Of a stretch of DNA of 64,000 bases, positions 39,886 through 51,337 are shown piece after piece. Position numbers and translations under genes: made by a program. The notes beneath the pieces are model-generated. The model was given only the letters and a program-made list of their open reading frames with translations, was not told the origin of the DNA and ran no database searches. Every line of letters begins with the position of its first letter. Within the stretch, counting starts at the first letter, position 1. The DNA is from Epithemia pelagica (lineage: Eukaryota > Bacillariophyta > Bacillariophyceae > Surirellales > Surirellaceae): NCBI GenBank assembly GCA_946965045.2, contig OX337229.1, forward strand, positions 6,138,001 to 6,202,000, in the 5' to 3' direction.

Positions 39886-40355
39886 GGTTGTGATTGTTGT
39901 CAAGCTGAATTGCGCAGTGTTTTGTTCTGTTGGTCTCCAAAGAAGATGAGTGCGAATTGTGCGATGGTTCGGGGAGGATCCTTTTGGATCACTCAACTGT
40001 CGAACCGTGGGAACTTGGGTTTTTCTGTGAAAGATGACAAGATCCGTGCCGGTGGGTTTTTTCTGCGAATGATGGGGGTGGACAGCAGGTGCTGGCGTGT
40101 CTTGAATCCACGTGGATCTTGTTCTTCCTCGCAACGTGTATTCTTCATCGAACTACTCCTACTAGGAATATAGCTCTAGTAGGAGTATATAGGGAAATGT
40201 GTGTGTGGGTTGTCTCATATACAAGGTGGTACTAGGTTACTGGCATGCTGCGTGTACTGCTTGGTTTCGTTGCGTGGCATTGAAAAGTGTGTGTCACCGA
40301 TGCGTGATGGCGTCGTGATGCTAAATTCGTCGGAGGTGCCTGAGATCTCGTTGGC
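39886..40355. other. Intergenic region upstream of the two-TM gene
   Basis: No gene. At about 40146-40183 CTACTCCTACTAGG is followed by its near inverse CTAGTAGGAGTA, a possible stem-loop. Confidence 0.5.
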
Positions 40356-40833
40356 CTAAAACGGCTTGGGGAAGTTTGACGAGCAGTTGGCAATGGCTGT
40401 GAAAGAAAGTGGTAGGAGAGCAAACAATCCGTAAGATATGGAAATGCAGGGAACAAGGCGAGAGATCGTCAACTAGTATATAGAGCATGATCAGAAGGAT
40501 TGGAACGTACCATTACCACATTCACGGGGCCATGTGACAATCTTTTCCAAAAAGGCATTGATTTGTCGGACAAAGGGAAAGATTCCTTCAAAGGCCTGTT
40601 GCAGATTTGCCAGGGATGCGTTTTCGTCATGACAAGCAAATTGATGTAGAGAAGAAGAGAAGGCAAGAGTGTGGGTCAGGTCGGAGAGTCATTTTGCAGC
40701 ATCGCATCCAAGTGCCAGGCAGTGACACACGTACCTGCAAAATGAGCCAGAAAAAGGCGCAGATACCGGCAATAGGCCAGGCAATAAAGATCAAGAGGGC
40801 CAACCAGATCAAGGCAAAGAGAAAGTTCTTCAT
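40356..40833 (-). CDS. Small single-pass membrane protein, paralog 1
   Basis: Three short exons (40833-40735, 40595-40511, 40396-40356), all with GT-AG introns, give 74 residues. The N-terminal 33 residues are one hydrophobic helix (FALIWLALLIFIAWPIAG). Exon 2 adds AFEGIFPFVRQ and FLEKIVTWPRECGN; exon 3 adds IANCSSNFPKPF. A second gene at 50803-51337 has the same exon boundaries, phases and motifs, which is strong evidence that both are real. Function is unknown; the conserved AWP, C..FW, WPRECGNAI and C-S-x-N-F-P-x-P positions suggest a constrained short family. Confidence 0.85.
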
Positions 40834-41214
40834 GATGATGTCGTTTGGTGTAGAATCGATTCAAGAGACTGCGAGCAACTGAGTTTTGAGACGACCAAGG
40901 CTCGTTGGTTGCATAAAAAAGTGGCCGATACATGCCCCGCCCGGTGAGAGCGCGCGCGTACGTCTGTCACACACATGCATTTTTACTTATAGCTGCCAGT
41001 TTTTCGGAACGGCACACGGAACAGTTTCCCTGCGTTCGTTCCAACGAAACGCGACCAATAGGCTATCGAGTCGTGAGTGACCGTTGAATGCCGGATCGAC
41101 TCGTCCGTTCTCGTCGAATTGTCCATGGACTTTGGAAGTCGTCGCCGCTATCTTCCTCCTTTGACCTTGTTGGCTTCAAATCTACAATACTAAGATCTTC
41201 ATTCAACTGCAGCC

Positions 41215-42058
41215 ATGTCGAATATGCTGGAATCCTTCAAGAAACAATCGTCTCGCATGTTGAATCAAGTGACGGGCAAAGGTGGAGAGACGGATGAGGA
41301 ATCGGCCGCCAGTGTGGAATTGTCGCCTGCCAACAACAATGACAATAGCAACAACAGCGACGACGATTCGCAACAAGTCTTGATGCAAGATAATGATTCG
41401 TCATGGACCGAGGAATTGTCCAATTATTGTCCCAAATTAACCTTTCAAGAACGACTGATTGGCTTTGCGACAACCTTTGGATTGGGTTACTTGATTGCCT
41501 TTTTCTCCTTTCGGTTCTTTATCAAATTGATTGAAGGCAATCCAGTCCCCTTTGCTATTAATTACACGGCTGGTCATGTCCTGCAATTACTCTCCAGTAT
41601 GTTTTTGTGTGGACCTCAACGCCAATTTCGGTACGTGTGCTCGGTCATTCGTTGGTCAATGTCTAGCGTGTTCCTTTGTTCTCACCCTGGTTCTGCTATT
41701 CTTTCGTATTGCTATTTGAAGCCTCATGTTTGACTCAACACGGTACATGACATCGATGGTGTATTTGGGCTGTTTGGCCGTCACCCTGATTCTTATTTTC
41801 ATTCCTCTGAAACCCCACTTTCTCAAGCTGTTGATTCTAGTTTCCTTGACCATGGCCCAGTTTGCGGCCAGTTGTTGGTATTCCTTGTCGTACATTCCCT
41901 ATGGTCGACGAACGGCCCTTCGTATTTTGTTCAAAACCTTGGGATTGGCACCGCCCAATCAATCCGTCTTTGGCAGTGGCGCATCCAATGCGGCCGCCTC
42001 GACGTCAGGAGGACGATCGAATTCCTATACCAACATTTTTACCAATGCCTTGTCGTGA
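41215..42058 (+). CDS. SFT2-family vesicle transport membrane protein
   Basis: Exons 41215-41630 and 41722-42058 (91-bp intron, phase 2) give 250 residues. After a polar, acidic N-terminal 80 residues come four membrane helices: LIGFATTFGLGYLIAFFSF, the segment around NYTAGHVLQLLSSMFLCGP, MVYLGCLAVTLILIFIP, and LLILVSLTMAQFAASCWYSL. The joint restores GPQRQFRLMFDSTR and the end shows WYSLSYIPYGRR, both hallmarks of SFT2. Family knowledge: SFT2/Got1 proteins act in fusion of endosome-derived vesicles with the Golgi. The N-terminus is longer than in yeast. Confidence 0.93.
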
Positions 42059-42441
42059 GCAACCCGTTTGCCACCAACGCACCTCGTGGCCCGTTGGGAA
42101 TGACACGGTTGACTTGTACTTCCAATTGGTGGTCGGAACCAGGACAATGACAACCACAGCATGTGGGGTTCCGAACACGTTTTGACGATGGTTTGGCTCC
42201 GTGGCCCATACAGAGATGAATAGAACTCACCACCAAAATTGGCTGAACGAAAGCTCAAAGGCGAACACATGAAGAACGTAGGAAATTCTTTAAGGGGTAA
42301 GAATTGTGGTAGCTTCCCTTCCGTATCTGCGCTTGTGTATTGAAGTAGCACACTTTTCTTTGTTCCATGTCGAGCCTTTTCGTTTCCTTGGACCATTTAC
42401 TTTTACTCCTAGGAGTACCTATTGGAATCGAACTACATACA
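42059..42441. other. Spacer between SFT2 and the non-LTR element
   Basis: No gene seen. Should hold the SFT2 3' UTR. Confidence 0.4.
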
Positions 42442-42461
42442 GTGGACTTTAGTTGCAAAGA
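42442..42461. repeat. Left target-site duplication of the non-LTR element
   Basis: A 20-base direct repeat beginning GTGGACTTTAG, repeated exactly at 50435-50454. Confidence 0.93.
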
Positions 42462-42602
42462 AAAAAAAAAAAAAAAAAAAAATTGAATCTATTATAACGC
42501 TGCCGCACGTACCCACTCAGGGGAAACGCCGACCGACGCGCCGGGCATATGTAAAAACATACGCGAGGACTAACAAAGGTGAAAGCTAGCGACACTAGGT
42601 CG

Positions 42603-45600
42603 CTAGCGAGAGGAACTAACGGACTTGAGGATCACAGGTTGCCAAGTGTCAAGCCATGATCTCAAGCTAGCAGAGGTCGTGTGTGTGGTGAAGTGAATGT
42701 CAGGTGTTGGGTAAAACAAAATCTGATCCCGAGGATCAACGGAAGTCCGGAAACGATAAAGGCATCGAATCTCACGTTGAGCCTGAGCCAACGCAGCATC
42801 TTCGCGGGTCGTAGTATTGTGTCCATGTAAGTCTTGGTTGCGGGATAGCCATAATCGATAGACGTGTTCCCAAATGATTTTAATCGTCGATGTGACAAAG
42901 AGCGTCCCATTAAACTGACCAGATTCAGACGGTGGTGATCGAGTCAGATAGTGATCTTGCAACGTAGCCCAGTCGGTAACAAATCGACCAAAGAAGAGAT
43001 GAACAACACCCACAGTTGATTGGCGTGCCAGAAGAACCGCATAAGAAGAAGACAAGTGGTCAAGTTGCGGAGGAGTAGCCGCTATCCAGGAAAGTATAAG
43101 CTCCTTCAAGATGGATTGTAGAGTAGGATCAATAAAATGAGTCTTCCAATAGGTAGTCAAATCCTCCAGGAGGGAACCAACCCACTTGCGATGAGGGCAC
43201 CGGAGAAAATGTTCGCGTGTCTCTAGCACCTGTGGATTGCACTTAGGGCATGTTGATGGATAATGATCTGCATAGAGTGACCGTTTTTCGCCCAGCGGAA
43301 GCCAGTCATGAAGATATTTCATGAAGAACTGCCGTCTGGAAAATTGACTGCGGAGAGCAGTTGCATGTGAATTCCACAAAATAGTATGAAAGGTCGCTGT
43401 GCTCCATTCGTTACGACTGCAAAGATGATGAATCATTGCAGGGTCAGACGCGAGACGTCGCAGTACTTGACGGTAATTGGAGTTGATAGTACCGTTCGGG
43501 CCGTGCAAAATTGCCGTTGCCCCGCTAATCAGAGGAGCATGAGTCGAGGACAGCTCAGACGGATAAGTGAATTGCGACGCGAGAAGATCAGCCTTAACAT
43601 TCAGTTGAGCAGGAAGAGACAAAGTGTCTAACGGGACTCGTCAATCTTGATGTCCTTTGACATGTTGACATAGTGGTGGATTAGGAAAACGTCGAATGGC
43701 GGTAGTGATGGCCTGATGTAGATCCCACTCCGGTGACATGGTGGTATAAGGAAAATCAGAGTTCCATTCCAAGCGCGTAGTCATTGTCTGAATGGCACTC
43801 TTTGAATCAGTATACAACCTGAGGTGACTCGGAAGAGATATGCCCTGATACTCACAGAAGCGAAATACGAATTGCAGCACAGAGAGCAGACCGTAACTTT
43901 CGGCCCGAAAGGAGGAAGTGCGGAAACCTGGTGCCGGTCCAAGAAGAGTAAACAGTTCCATCCCATTATCGGTACTACAGACACAACCAAACGAACCATG
44001 AAACAACGGGGCAGACCCGTCGCTGCAAAGATGAATCGGTGTAGCATCAGAACTGGTAGATTGGAAAAATTGAGCAACCGTTTCAATTGTTGCAATGAGT
44101 TGAACGCCACGAAGCAGATCTCGTTCCCACGGCGGTAATCTTGCTATATGTTGGAGTAAAGTAGTGGGAACAGGTGGTGGAGGAGGTAGGTTTGCCGGAG
44201 ACACTGAAAGGAGACCAAGAATCCCAAAGGATTCAGAACGCGTGACAGCTGGTACAGACGTAGCGGGGAGACTGGTAACTGTGAGTCCAGTATTGACAAA
44301 GCGGCCATGCATTAGCGGAGCATATACATCATATCTGGCATCATGAAAGACAAAAAGTTGAACAGTTGGAATAGAAAAATAACAGTGCCATTGTCGGAGT
44401 GTATTGTTGCCTGTCACGATCCAAGGACCGAGAGGGTGCAAAAGACGATTCTTCGAAGTCGAAATTGTGAACAATCGTAAGAACTTGCGCCAGAGCTGCC
44501 AAGCACGAGGGCCTGGCCGTTGTTGATATGGAAGCAAGCCTTTCGGAGTAGAATGAGACGAGCGCTTTCCTTGAATACACTCTTGAGTAAGGACTGTCCC
44601 ATCAGGAGTGACAATATCACTGAGCAACACCACTCCAAGATAAAGACGACAAGCATTCACCAACTTCAATTCACCATCAGTGTAATTCGCCTCGGTGGCA
44701 TAGTCCATCAAGAACAGATCATGATCCCGTTGAAGATTAGGCACAAAGTCCAAGCCTACTTCAATCTGACAATCCACGGAATGTAGGAATTGTCGCATAG
44801 AAGGTAACCATTGCATTGGGTCCATGTGGGGAAGACGTCGGTGAATATCCATCAAGATCGGTGCACTCGTGCCAGCTAGATATTGCCCCCAGGAGAGCAT
44901 GATCGAAGCCAAATCAGAAGCAACGCCGCATGGGCGAATCGTGGCGAGAAACATGTAAACTTGAGAAATCCCGTGTTCTACCGATAGATCGCGAAGGGAC
45001 AAACCTCCATAATCAGCCGCGCCATACACGACTGCATTTGGAGTGCAACGGTTGACACCAAATTTGGGAAGGAAAGCGACTTTGAATTCCCTCTGTAGTC
45101 TCAAGCAATGCTCTTTGGATAGCGATGAAGACGGAAAGGGGTAGCATATGCTGGGTAAGTAAATCGAATGGTAGTAAGCCCATGCGTCGGTCGGGGTAAA
45201 TGGGCTACGAGCCATGACTTCAGTGTGTTTCTTGTTTTTCTTTCGGAGAGACTCAAACAGTCCTTTGTTAGTAGAACTTGGAGCCTTTTGGACTCCTAAT
45301 GTTTTGTGACTTGAATACGCAGAGAGTTGTTTGAGTGGCCGTGGTGGTTCTCCGGATTCGAACTCGATCTCAATCTTGGGCCCAAATTCTCCATCCTGCA
45401 ACACTGCTAGACCATCAATGGTAAATTTGTAGTACAGGAAATGATAAGAGCATTTTGTCTTTTGTAGTCCTCCTCCAGAGAGAGAAAGGACATTGCTCCA
45501 ACGTTGTGCATCGCATGTGGCCCGTTGAATATAGTGTTCAGGGGAGGCGGGCTCTGGGAGCAGGAAATCGTTGATGCTTCCACTCGTATCATCAACAAAG

Positions 45601-48404
45601 CCAATCATAAAAATCCTCACTTTGACTTGCCCATCAGGTGACTGAAAGGATGCGCCATATGCTCATGACTCGTAGGTGTCAAAGAGAACTGAACTAATAA
45701 TACACCAGATGGCTGGCGAATTCCCAGCGCCTTGGCCGGAACCGTAGATCGGGTGGATTGTACAATGCTTGTACCACCGCTCCGAGACTCCAAGTTGTGT
45801 TTTCAAATAGTACCTTGCCTCCTCCAGTGTTTTTGCGTTTATAAACACTATCGACCGATGTTGGCCAAAACTCCGAGAGACCAAACTGCCGAAATTCATT
45901 ATGATCCGGTCATAACAGGCAGTAGCATCGTAGTCAAGATGCACCAATGGTCTTTTGCTTGCTCTGCTAATCTCGTATTGATACTCTTCTATCATGGTTG
46001 GAATGATAGCGTCTTTTCCCGGAACAGCTCCGAACTGAGAGTCGTTGATTAATTGTTGTTTCACTCCTGTTTGAATGAGAGACCGCCACTTAAGAGCCAA
46101 GATCAAATTGTAATCTTGCTCATATATGTGGATGACTCGTAATCGATGAATCTTTCGGTTCCCAGATTCCTTGGGAATCATGACATTCACGATATGCTTC
46201 CAACGCTCAAGAGAGTAAGAATTCTTGATTGCAAGGTTAATAATATCCACTTGCCACTGAATCAAATCTTGCCGCTGTCGGTTTAATTGTTGCCCTTCTT
46301 CGGTATTGGGATCAAGGTCGTGCTCTGTGACCAGAGCCTTACTATGAGTGAGATGAAATCCTGACGGTGACGTGGTTGTCGCCTCGGGCCACTTTCGTAT
46401 CTTATCAGTCCATTCTTCCACTGAAATAGGACCTTTGATTGCATCAAGCGAAGTGCGAGCTTTCATATGATCAATGAGGTTCTGAGAGAGTTCGTCAAGA
46501 TCCGGTTGATTCCATTGTCCTTCTAAGATGAGTTCCGATGTATGGGAAGAAGCCGCCCAATCAATCCATTCTGAAAATGGGGGCACAGTTGGAAAGGTGC
46601 CATGCGCTTGCCCGAAGTGTAGTTGATTGCGTTTTAAGAGACTTTCCTCTATTTCTGCAGGCGTTTCGATCGTGATCCATTGGCGACAATTTGAGTAATC
46701 TGTATCAGTGCGGTCTGCTGGCACATCCAGCCTGGTAATGCCAGCACGAGTTTCTCCACGACATTGCCGCAATTTCTTGTACATTGCTTTGGTCCTTTCA
46801 GCAGCCATTCTTTTCCTAATGGACTTTGCCTCTTTCTTATCACCCCGGTCCAATGCAGCTTTCAGTAAGGACTGTTGTTCGTTCTGTCGCCGATGTGTAG
46901 CAGTTTTTGTCATTTCTCTTATCTGCCGTTGCACTCCTTTGAGAATCTCCATACATTCTTCAAAGCTTGCCGGAATATGGAGATGTGGATGACGTTGAGC
47001 CAATCGCTGAATCCCTTCATCACAATGCATTTGAAGTCGGTGCTGTGAAATGATTTTCTGCAATAAGCTTTTGTATTGCCGTAATTGGGCAATCTCAGAC
47101 GCAAACGGGATATTTCTCGGTTTCCTCGCACATCGGTTTGCCGCGATTATTCCGGCACGTTGAAAGTCAGCGTCCAATCGTTCCATTATTGTTGGATTCC
47201 AATCATTCTTAGCGTTTTCAATTCTCGTTGCAAAGTTGTGATCTTGGAGGTACTTATGCTTCTGTTGTATGTACTCTCTGTTGGAAGAAAGATCTTTCGA
47301 TGTGAACTCTCTGCTGCAAATCGGTCCCAATGCCTGTGTTTCATTCCCGAATAATTGCTTGATATCAAAGTCCATTACCAAGTTTCGGTGATCACCTTTA
47401 CCCCTTGAATTGAAAGGCTCATAACATGCTTGAAGTAATGCTCGAGAAACATTAGCGGTTCCCAAAGCGTAATCAATTCGGTTGCTCCCTCTTGCATACG
47501 TCCCGAAGTCAGTCTGTCCAACAGCCTGTTCCATTATATCATATAAATCGCATTCCAAAGCGACACGTCCCATACCACTGTTACTTGACTGTAACGGTTC
47601 ATTAAAATCGCCAAACAAAAGAATATCCGAGCCCCTGGTTTGTTGTTCTCGAATGAAGCAAATCATGTCTTGAGTGAATGCATCACGAGGCGATTCATAC
47701 CGACCCTCTTGACGTAACATACTAACTTGCTGAGCACTGCAAGTAAAACTCTTTATTTCGTCGTCCTCCACGACCGCTTGTTGGCATACTTGATAAGCAG
47801 TTATCAGGGTAAGCAATTTGCCACCTGTTCCGGCAAAGATTTGGAAAGCCCATCGTCCCATTCTATCTGTTCCTTGACGTACAACTCGTCCCGTCATTCT
47901 TCCAGTAGTTGCTAGTAGTACTCCTCCAGGTTTGTAGTTACTCTTTCTCGAGGGTATTGTACTGCTGCCAAATACCAGTCGATTGTGTTCTTGATCTCGC
48001 CGAACTGTGTTAAATAGTATATCCTTGACTGCAGGCCTTTGAGTGTCGAGGTTAAGTTCATAAATGCCCCATGAATCAACCTGGAGCATCGCCATTTCAG
48101 TACACCAATCTGCAAACTCGCCACCGTCGTGCCCTAGGGTGATCCCATCTGGATTCTTCCCAAAGACTCGAAAACAGCCGTCCGGTTTCTCTTTAATTTC
48201 TTCTCCAATATACCCGTTGTTTGCATAGCTATCTTGTTCAATTTCTTCAATTCCTCGTGATTGTTCGGTTCCTTCTCGCTCCTGATATTCATCATATTCT
48301 GAATCACTGTCTGAGACAGTGTCTATTTCAATGGTCGGTGCATAGAGATGATCGGATTGATCTAAGTAATTGTTGTTGGGTAAATCTGCACTAATTGTCG
48401 TCAT
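42603..48404 (-). pseudogene. ORF2: AP endonuclease, reverse transcriptase, RNase H, with two in-frame TGA codons
   Basis: The frame 48404-42603 has 1934 codons and stays in one phase throughout, broken only by TGA at about 45663 and 43641. Endonuclease motifs are DILLFGDFNEPL, GSNRIDYALG and GDHRNLVMDFD. RT shows VMIPKESGNRKIHRLRVIHI, HLDYDATACYDRI, GSGQGAGNSPAIW and, just after the first TGA, GFVDDTSG as the F/YVDD box. RNase H carries LCSDGSAPL, FRAESYGLLS, LYTDSKSA and HVKGHQD, the second TGA following that last Asp. A further C-terminal part has a Cys/His cluster (CPKCN...H...CPH). It overlaps ORF1 by 14 bases. Confidence 0.88.
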
Positions 48405-50313
48405 GATTTACACTCTTTTCGATTGCACTCACGTCCATCTCCAAGCTGGCCGATGACTGGTTGAGTGTCATGCTGGAATCTGTAATTTTTCCAACTTCAT
48501 GATTAGGAGTCGCCTCATTACTGGTCGCCTGGCTTTCTCTGGCTGCGACAGTGGGCTGGTTCTGTTTTGAGTCAATTGAGTCAGTTGGTTTTTGTCGTTT
48601 GGCCCCAATCGTTGGTTCCTGTCGTTCATAACTCGCTGTGGTTGAAGGTTGAGAGCTTGGTAGTTGCAATTTGCTTTCGACTGCATTCAAGACCAGAGAA
48701 GCTATCTGCTGAATAACTTCGGGTTGAAGAATGCTAGTGGGATCCGGTGCAGGAGGAGCTCTGGGGGTAGTGACGGTGCTTGTGTCTGAGTATGTTGCTT
48801 GTGGAGGATTTTCTTCCGTTCTTGATTCTGGTTCCTTCGCAGCTACGACGCTAGTTTCTATTTTGTATCCTTGTGCTTCTTGCAGTTTTCGTACCATTGC
48901 TTTCAGATCATCGATTTCTTTCTGCTGCTTTGCATTTTCAGCCATCAGTCGCTTTTCTCGTTCGTCGCTTGAAGTCATCACACTCGGCGTTTGGTCCGTT
49001 CTAGTTTCAACAGCAACAACCGCTGGAATCTTCACGGGACATTTCCATGATTGTGTAGCTGGACTCGATCCACTGGGTGGGTGGTACATACCCGGATCGA
49101 TCTCTTCTTTGTAATACTCTTGATTAGACGTACTGGAAAACATGGAGGCGCAGGACGAAATGTATGTTTCCATTGAGTTGTTTTTGTCGTCATCTTCATC
49201 TTCATACGCTCCTTTCTTAAAGGCTATGCCAGGTTTAGGAAACTTGCTTGGTAAGCGCAAGTCGCTGTAATTGGTCAGAGCAGTTTGGACCATTTCTCCG
49301 ATTGATCCTCTGAGTGCCTTGGTGACGCTATTCATATGATTACGGGTGGTGTGCACATTGAAACGTCCTGTCTTCGCAGTGTCTCTATGCTTGGATACAT
49401 CTGTCACTCCAACTATTGCCATGATTTTCTCGCGTAGATAGAACATGATATCATCGGTGAGGCCAACAACTGGGACCACTTGATGCTCTTTGAGGTAAGC
49501 ATTCTGATGAATCAAAGCGCTTCTATAAATCTCTTTGCTCGCTTCATCTTGGTGACGAAGTCGATGGAACAAAAAGACTGGATTCTTTTTGTACGTTTCT
49601 TTGAGTATCTTGATGAGAGTTTTTGCATCATCTTGGCGACACTGTAACCCGTATGCTTTGGAGTTACACTTCTCATTGAAGTCGTCATAGATAAACGGGG
49701 AAGTAAAGACCATCTTGAACTTGGGAATCTTCTTGATTGATAATCCAGTATTCTGCTTAATCATCTCTTTTTGTACGCGGTCGACAGCCTCTTCTGAAGT
49801 AACATTGCTCGGATCTATTTCAACAAAGAAGCCGAGATTAGAAATTCTTGTTTCATTTTCCTGCCAGTGATGAACCAGCATTCTTGCGTTAACGTTCTTG
49901 AGCCTTGCTGAGACGTCATGATGGTTTCGAATTTCACTTATAGGAATGCGAGAATGCAGGCGATGATAAACGATGTACATCGGCAATCGCTCTTTGTCTT
50001 CGTTTCCTTTCAAAAACTGAGTGTTGTAGTTGCGAGTGTAATCGGAAAGAACTAAAAGCCTGTTCAAGTCAGTGATGACCCCTCCGTTGTTGTTGAATAT
50101 CTTAACTTCTGGGTATACGCGACGAATGACTTGGAGAACGGCAAAATGCGTAGATGAAACTTTAGTGTTGTTCTTCTTCGGACGGAAAACAAACTTTACC
50201 ACATACTCTTTCTCTTCTCCGACATACTTCTTGGTATAGTGATTATGTGCCGATGCTGTGTCGGTACTTGCGTCGTCCATGGCGAGAGTGGACTTGGGCA
50301 CCTCTTCGGCCAT
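48391..50313 (-). CDS. ORF1 protein of the non-LTR element
   Basis: 640 residues from the ATG at 50313. The N-terminal 400 residues look like one folded domain (EYVVKFVFRPKKNN; FVEIDPSNVTSEEAVDRV; KMVFTSPFIYDDF), with no CCHC or RRM recognized. A coiled coil (EKRLMAENAKQQKEIDDLK) lies near 465-500, and a polar tail follows. Presumed to be the nucleic-acid-binding particle protein by position; the family is not recognized. Confidence 0.8.
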   Translation of the reverse strand: MAEEVPKSTLAMDDASTDTASAHNHYTKKYVGEEKEYVVKFVFRPKKNNTKVSSTHFAVLQVIRRVYPEVKIFNNNGGVITDLNRLLVLSDYTRNYNTQFLKGNEDKERLPMYIVYHRLHSRIPISEIRNHHDVSARLKNVNARMLVHHWQENETRISNLGFFVEIDPSNVTSEEAVDRVQKEMIKQNTGLSIKKIPKFKMVFTSPFIYDDFNEKCNSKAYGLQCRQDDAKTLIKILKETYKKNPVFLFHRLRHQDEASKEIYRSALIHQNAYLKEHQVVPVVGLTDDIMFYLREKIMAIVGVTDVSKHRDTAKTGRFNVHTTRNHMNSVTKALRGSIGEMVQTALTNYSDLRLPSKFPKPGIAFKKGAYEDEDDDKNNSMETYISSCASMFSSTSNQEYYKEEIDPGMYHPPSGSSPATQSWKCPVKIPAVVAVETRTDQTPSVMTSSDEREKRLMAENAKQQKEIDDLKAMVRKLQEAQGYKIETSVVAAKEPESRTEENPPQATYSDTSTVTTPRAPPAPDPTSILQPEVIQQIASLVLNAVESKLQLPSSQPSTTASYERQEPTIGAKRQKPTDSIDSKQNQPTVAARESQATSNEATPNHEVGKITDSSMTLNQSSASLEMDVSAIEKSVNHDDN

Positions 50314-50434
50314 GGTCGGTATCTTTCTTCAAAAGATCCACGTAGAGCTTGGTACTGTTTCTACTAAATTTCCAAATTTTCGGGGGACAACGCTGCAGTG
50401 TCGAGAGCTTTTCGATTTGCTTGACCTCAGAATT

Positions 50435-50454
50435 GTGGACTTTAGTTGCAAAGA
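50435..50454. repeat. Right target-site duplication of the non-LTR element
   Basis: Exact partner of 42442-42461. Confidence 0.93.
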
Positions 50455-50802
50455 TACGGATAGCATCATTTGTTTTCGGTCGCACATTTCAAACGTGACA
50501 TTTCGGATGTCATTTTTTTGTTGTTTGCTTTCTTGTTTTGCCCATGGCACTCTTGCGACACGAGAGACACCCACTCTACATCCAAAGTCGACGAATCGGA
50601 ATAACAACGACAAAAGAACAACAAGCCAAGTCACCGGCAGCAGCAGGGGAATACAAGAAAGCAAGCGATTCCAAGTCTTCCTCCACCTCTTTGGTCCGGT
50701 TTGTTACCACAAAAATCATCTGGTCGGTGTGTCTCTTGACCCACATCTTTGGATTCTCTTTCGACGCTTTGAATCTTTGCTGGTCTTTTCAATACTTTCA
50801 AC
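50455..50802. other. Upstream region of small membrane protein paralog 2
   Basis: No gene supported. Should include the promoter and 5' UTR of the gene at 50803. Confidence 0.4.
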
Positions 50803-51337
50803 ATGGCGAAGAATACCTGTTATGCCGTCTTGTGGATCTTCTTATTGATTTTTGTGGCGTGGCCAGTGGCCGCCATTTGTTGTCTCTTTTGGCTCTTGTT
50901 GCAGGTGCGTGTACGACCTTCCCTATGGTGCATCAAGGTTTGTCCAAGACACCACCTCTCACACAGATATGTTTTTCTATACCTTGCACTATCTTCCAAA
51001 CACATCACATGATATTATATAGCCCTTGGAAGCCCTGTTTTCCGTGGTGAAACAGATGACACACTTTTTGGAAAAAATCATTACGTGGCCTCGTGAATGT
51101 GGCAATGGTACGTGGCTGTTTGTTGGACAGGCCATGTCTACTGCGAGGGCTGATCTCCAGGATCCCTACAAATTGGCTAGGACGACGAGTTTTCGTGCGT
51201 CTCTTGATTGTTCTGTCGTTCTCGCCCAGAATCCAGCCTTCTCCTCACAACACCTCTCAATCTCTCGTCATTGGTTCTCTCTCTCTCTCTTTTTAGCCAT
51301 TGCTCGATGCTCCTCCAATTTTCCCGAACCTAGGTAA
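50803..51337 (+). CDS. Small single-pass membrane protein, paralog 2
   Basis: Exons 50803-50904, 51023-51107 and 51297-51337 give 75 residues, with introns of 118 and 189 bp in the same positions and phases as the 40356-40833 gene. The helix reads VLWIFLLIFVAWPVAAICCL; exon 2 holds FLEKIITWPRECGN and exon 3 IARCSSNFPEPR. About 20 bases of CT repeat form the polypyrimidine tract of intron 2. The two paralogs lie on either side of SFT2 and the non-LTR element in opposite orientation. Function unknown. Confidence 0.87.

Larger units (their letters stand above)
42462..50434 (-). mobile_element. Non-LTR retrotransposon, 5'-complete, with RNase H
   Basis: About 7.97 kb in minus orientation, bounded by the 20-bp duplication. 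Order on the sense strand: about 120-bp leader, ORF1 (50313-48391), overlapping ORF2 (48404-42603) with AP endonuclease, reverse transcriptase and RNase H, then a 3' region of about 140 bp. The sense strand ends in a T-run (plus strand A-run to 42482). The domain order and RNase H place it in the broad I-like group; the clade cannot be fixed. Two TGA codons interrupt ORF2. Confidence 0.92.

Noticed and set aside
42461-42482. Poly-A as the tail of a plus-strand retroposon
   Set aside because: All ORFs of the bounded element read on the minus strand and the target duplication encloses that element.
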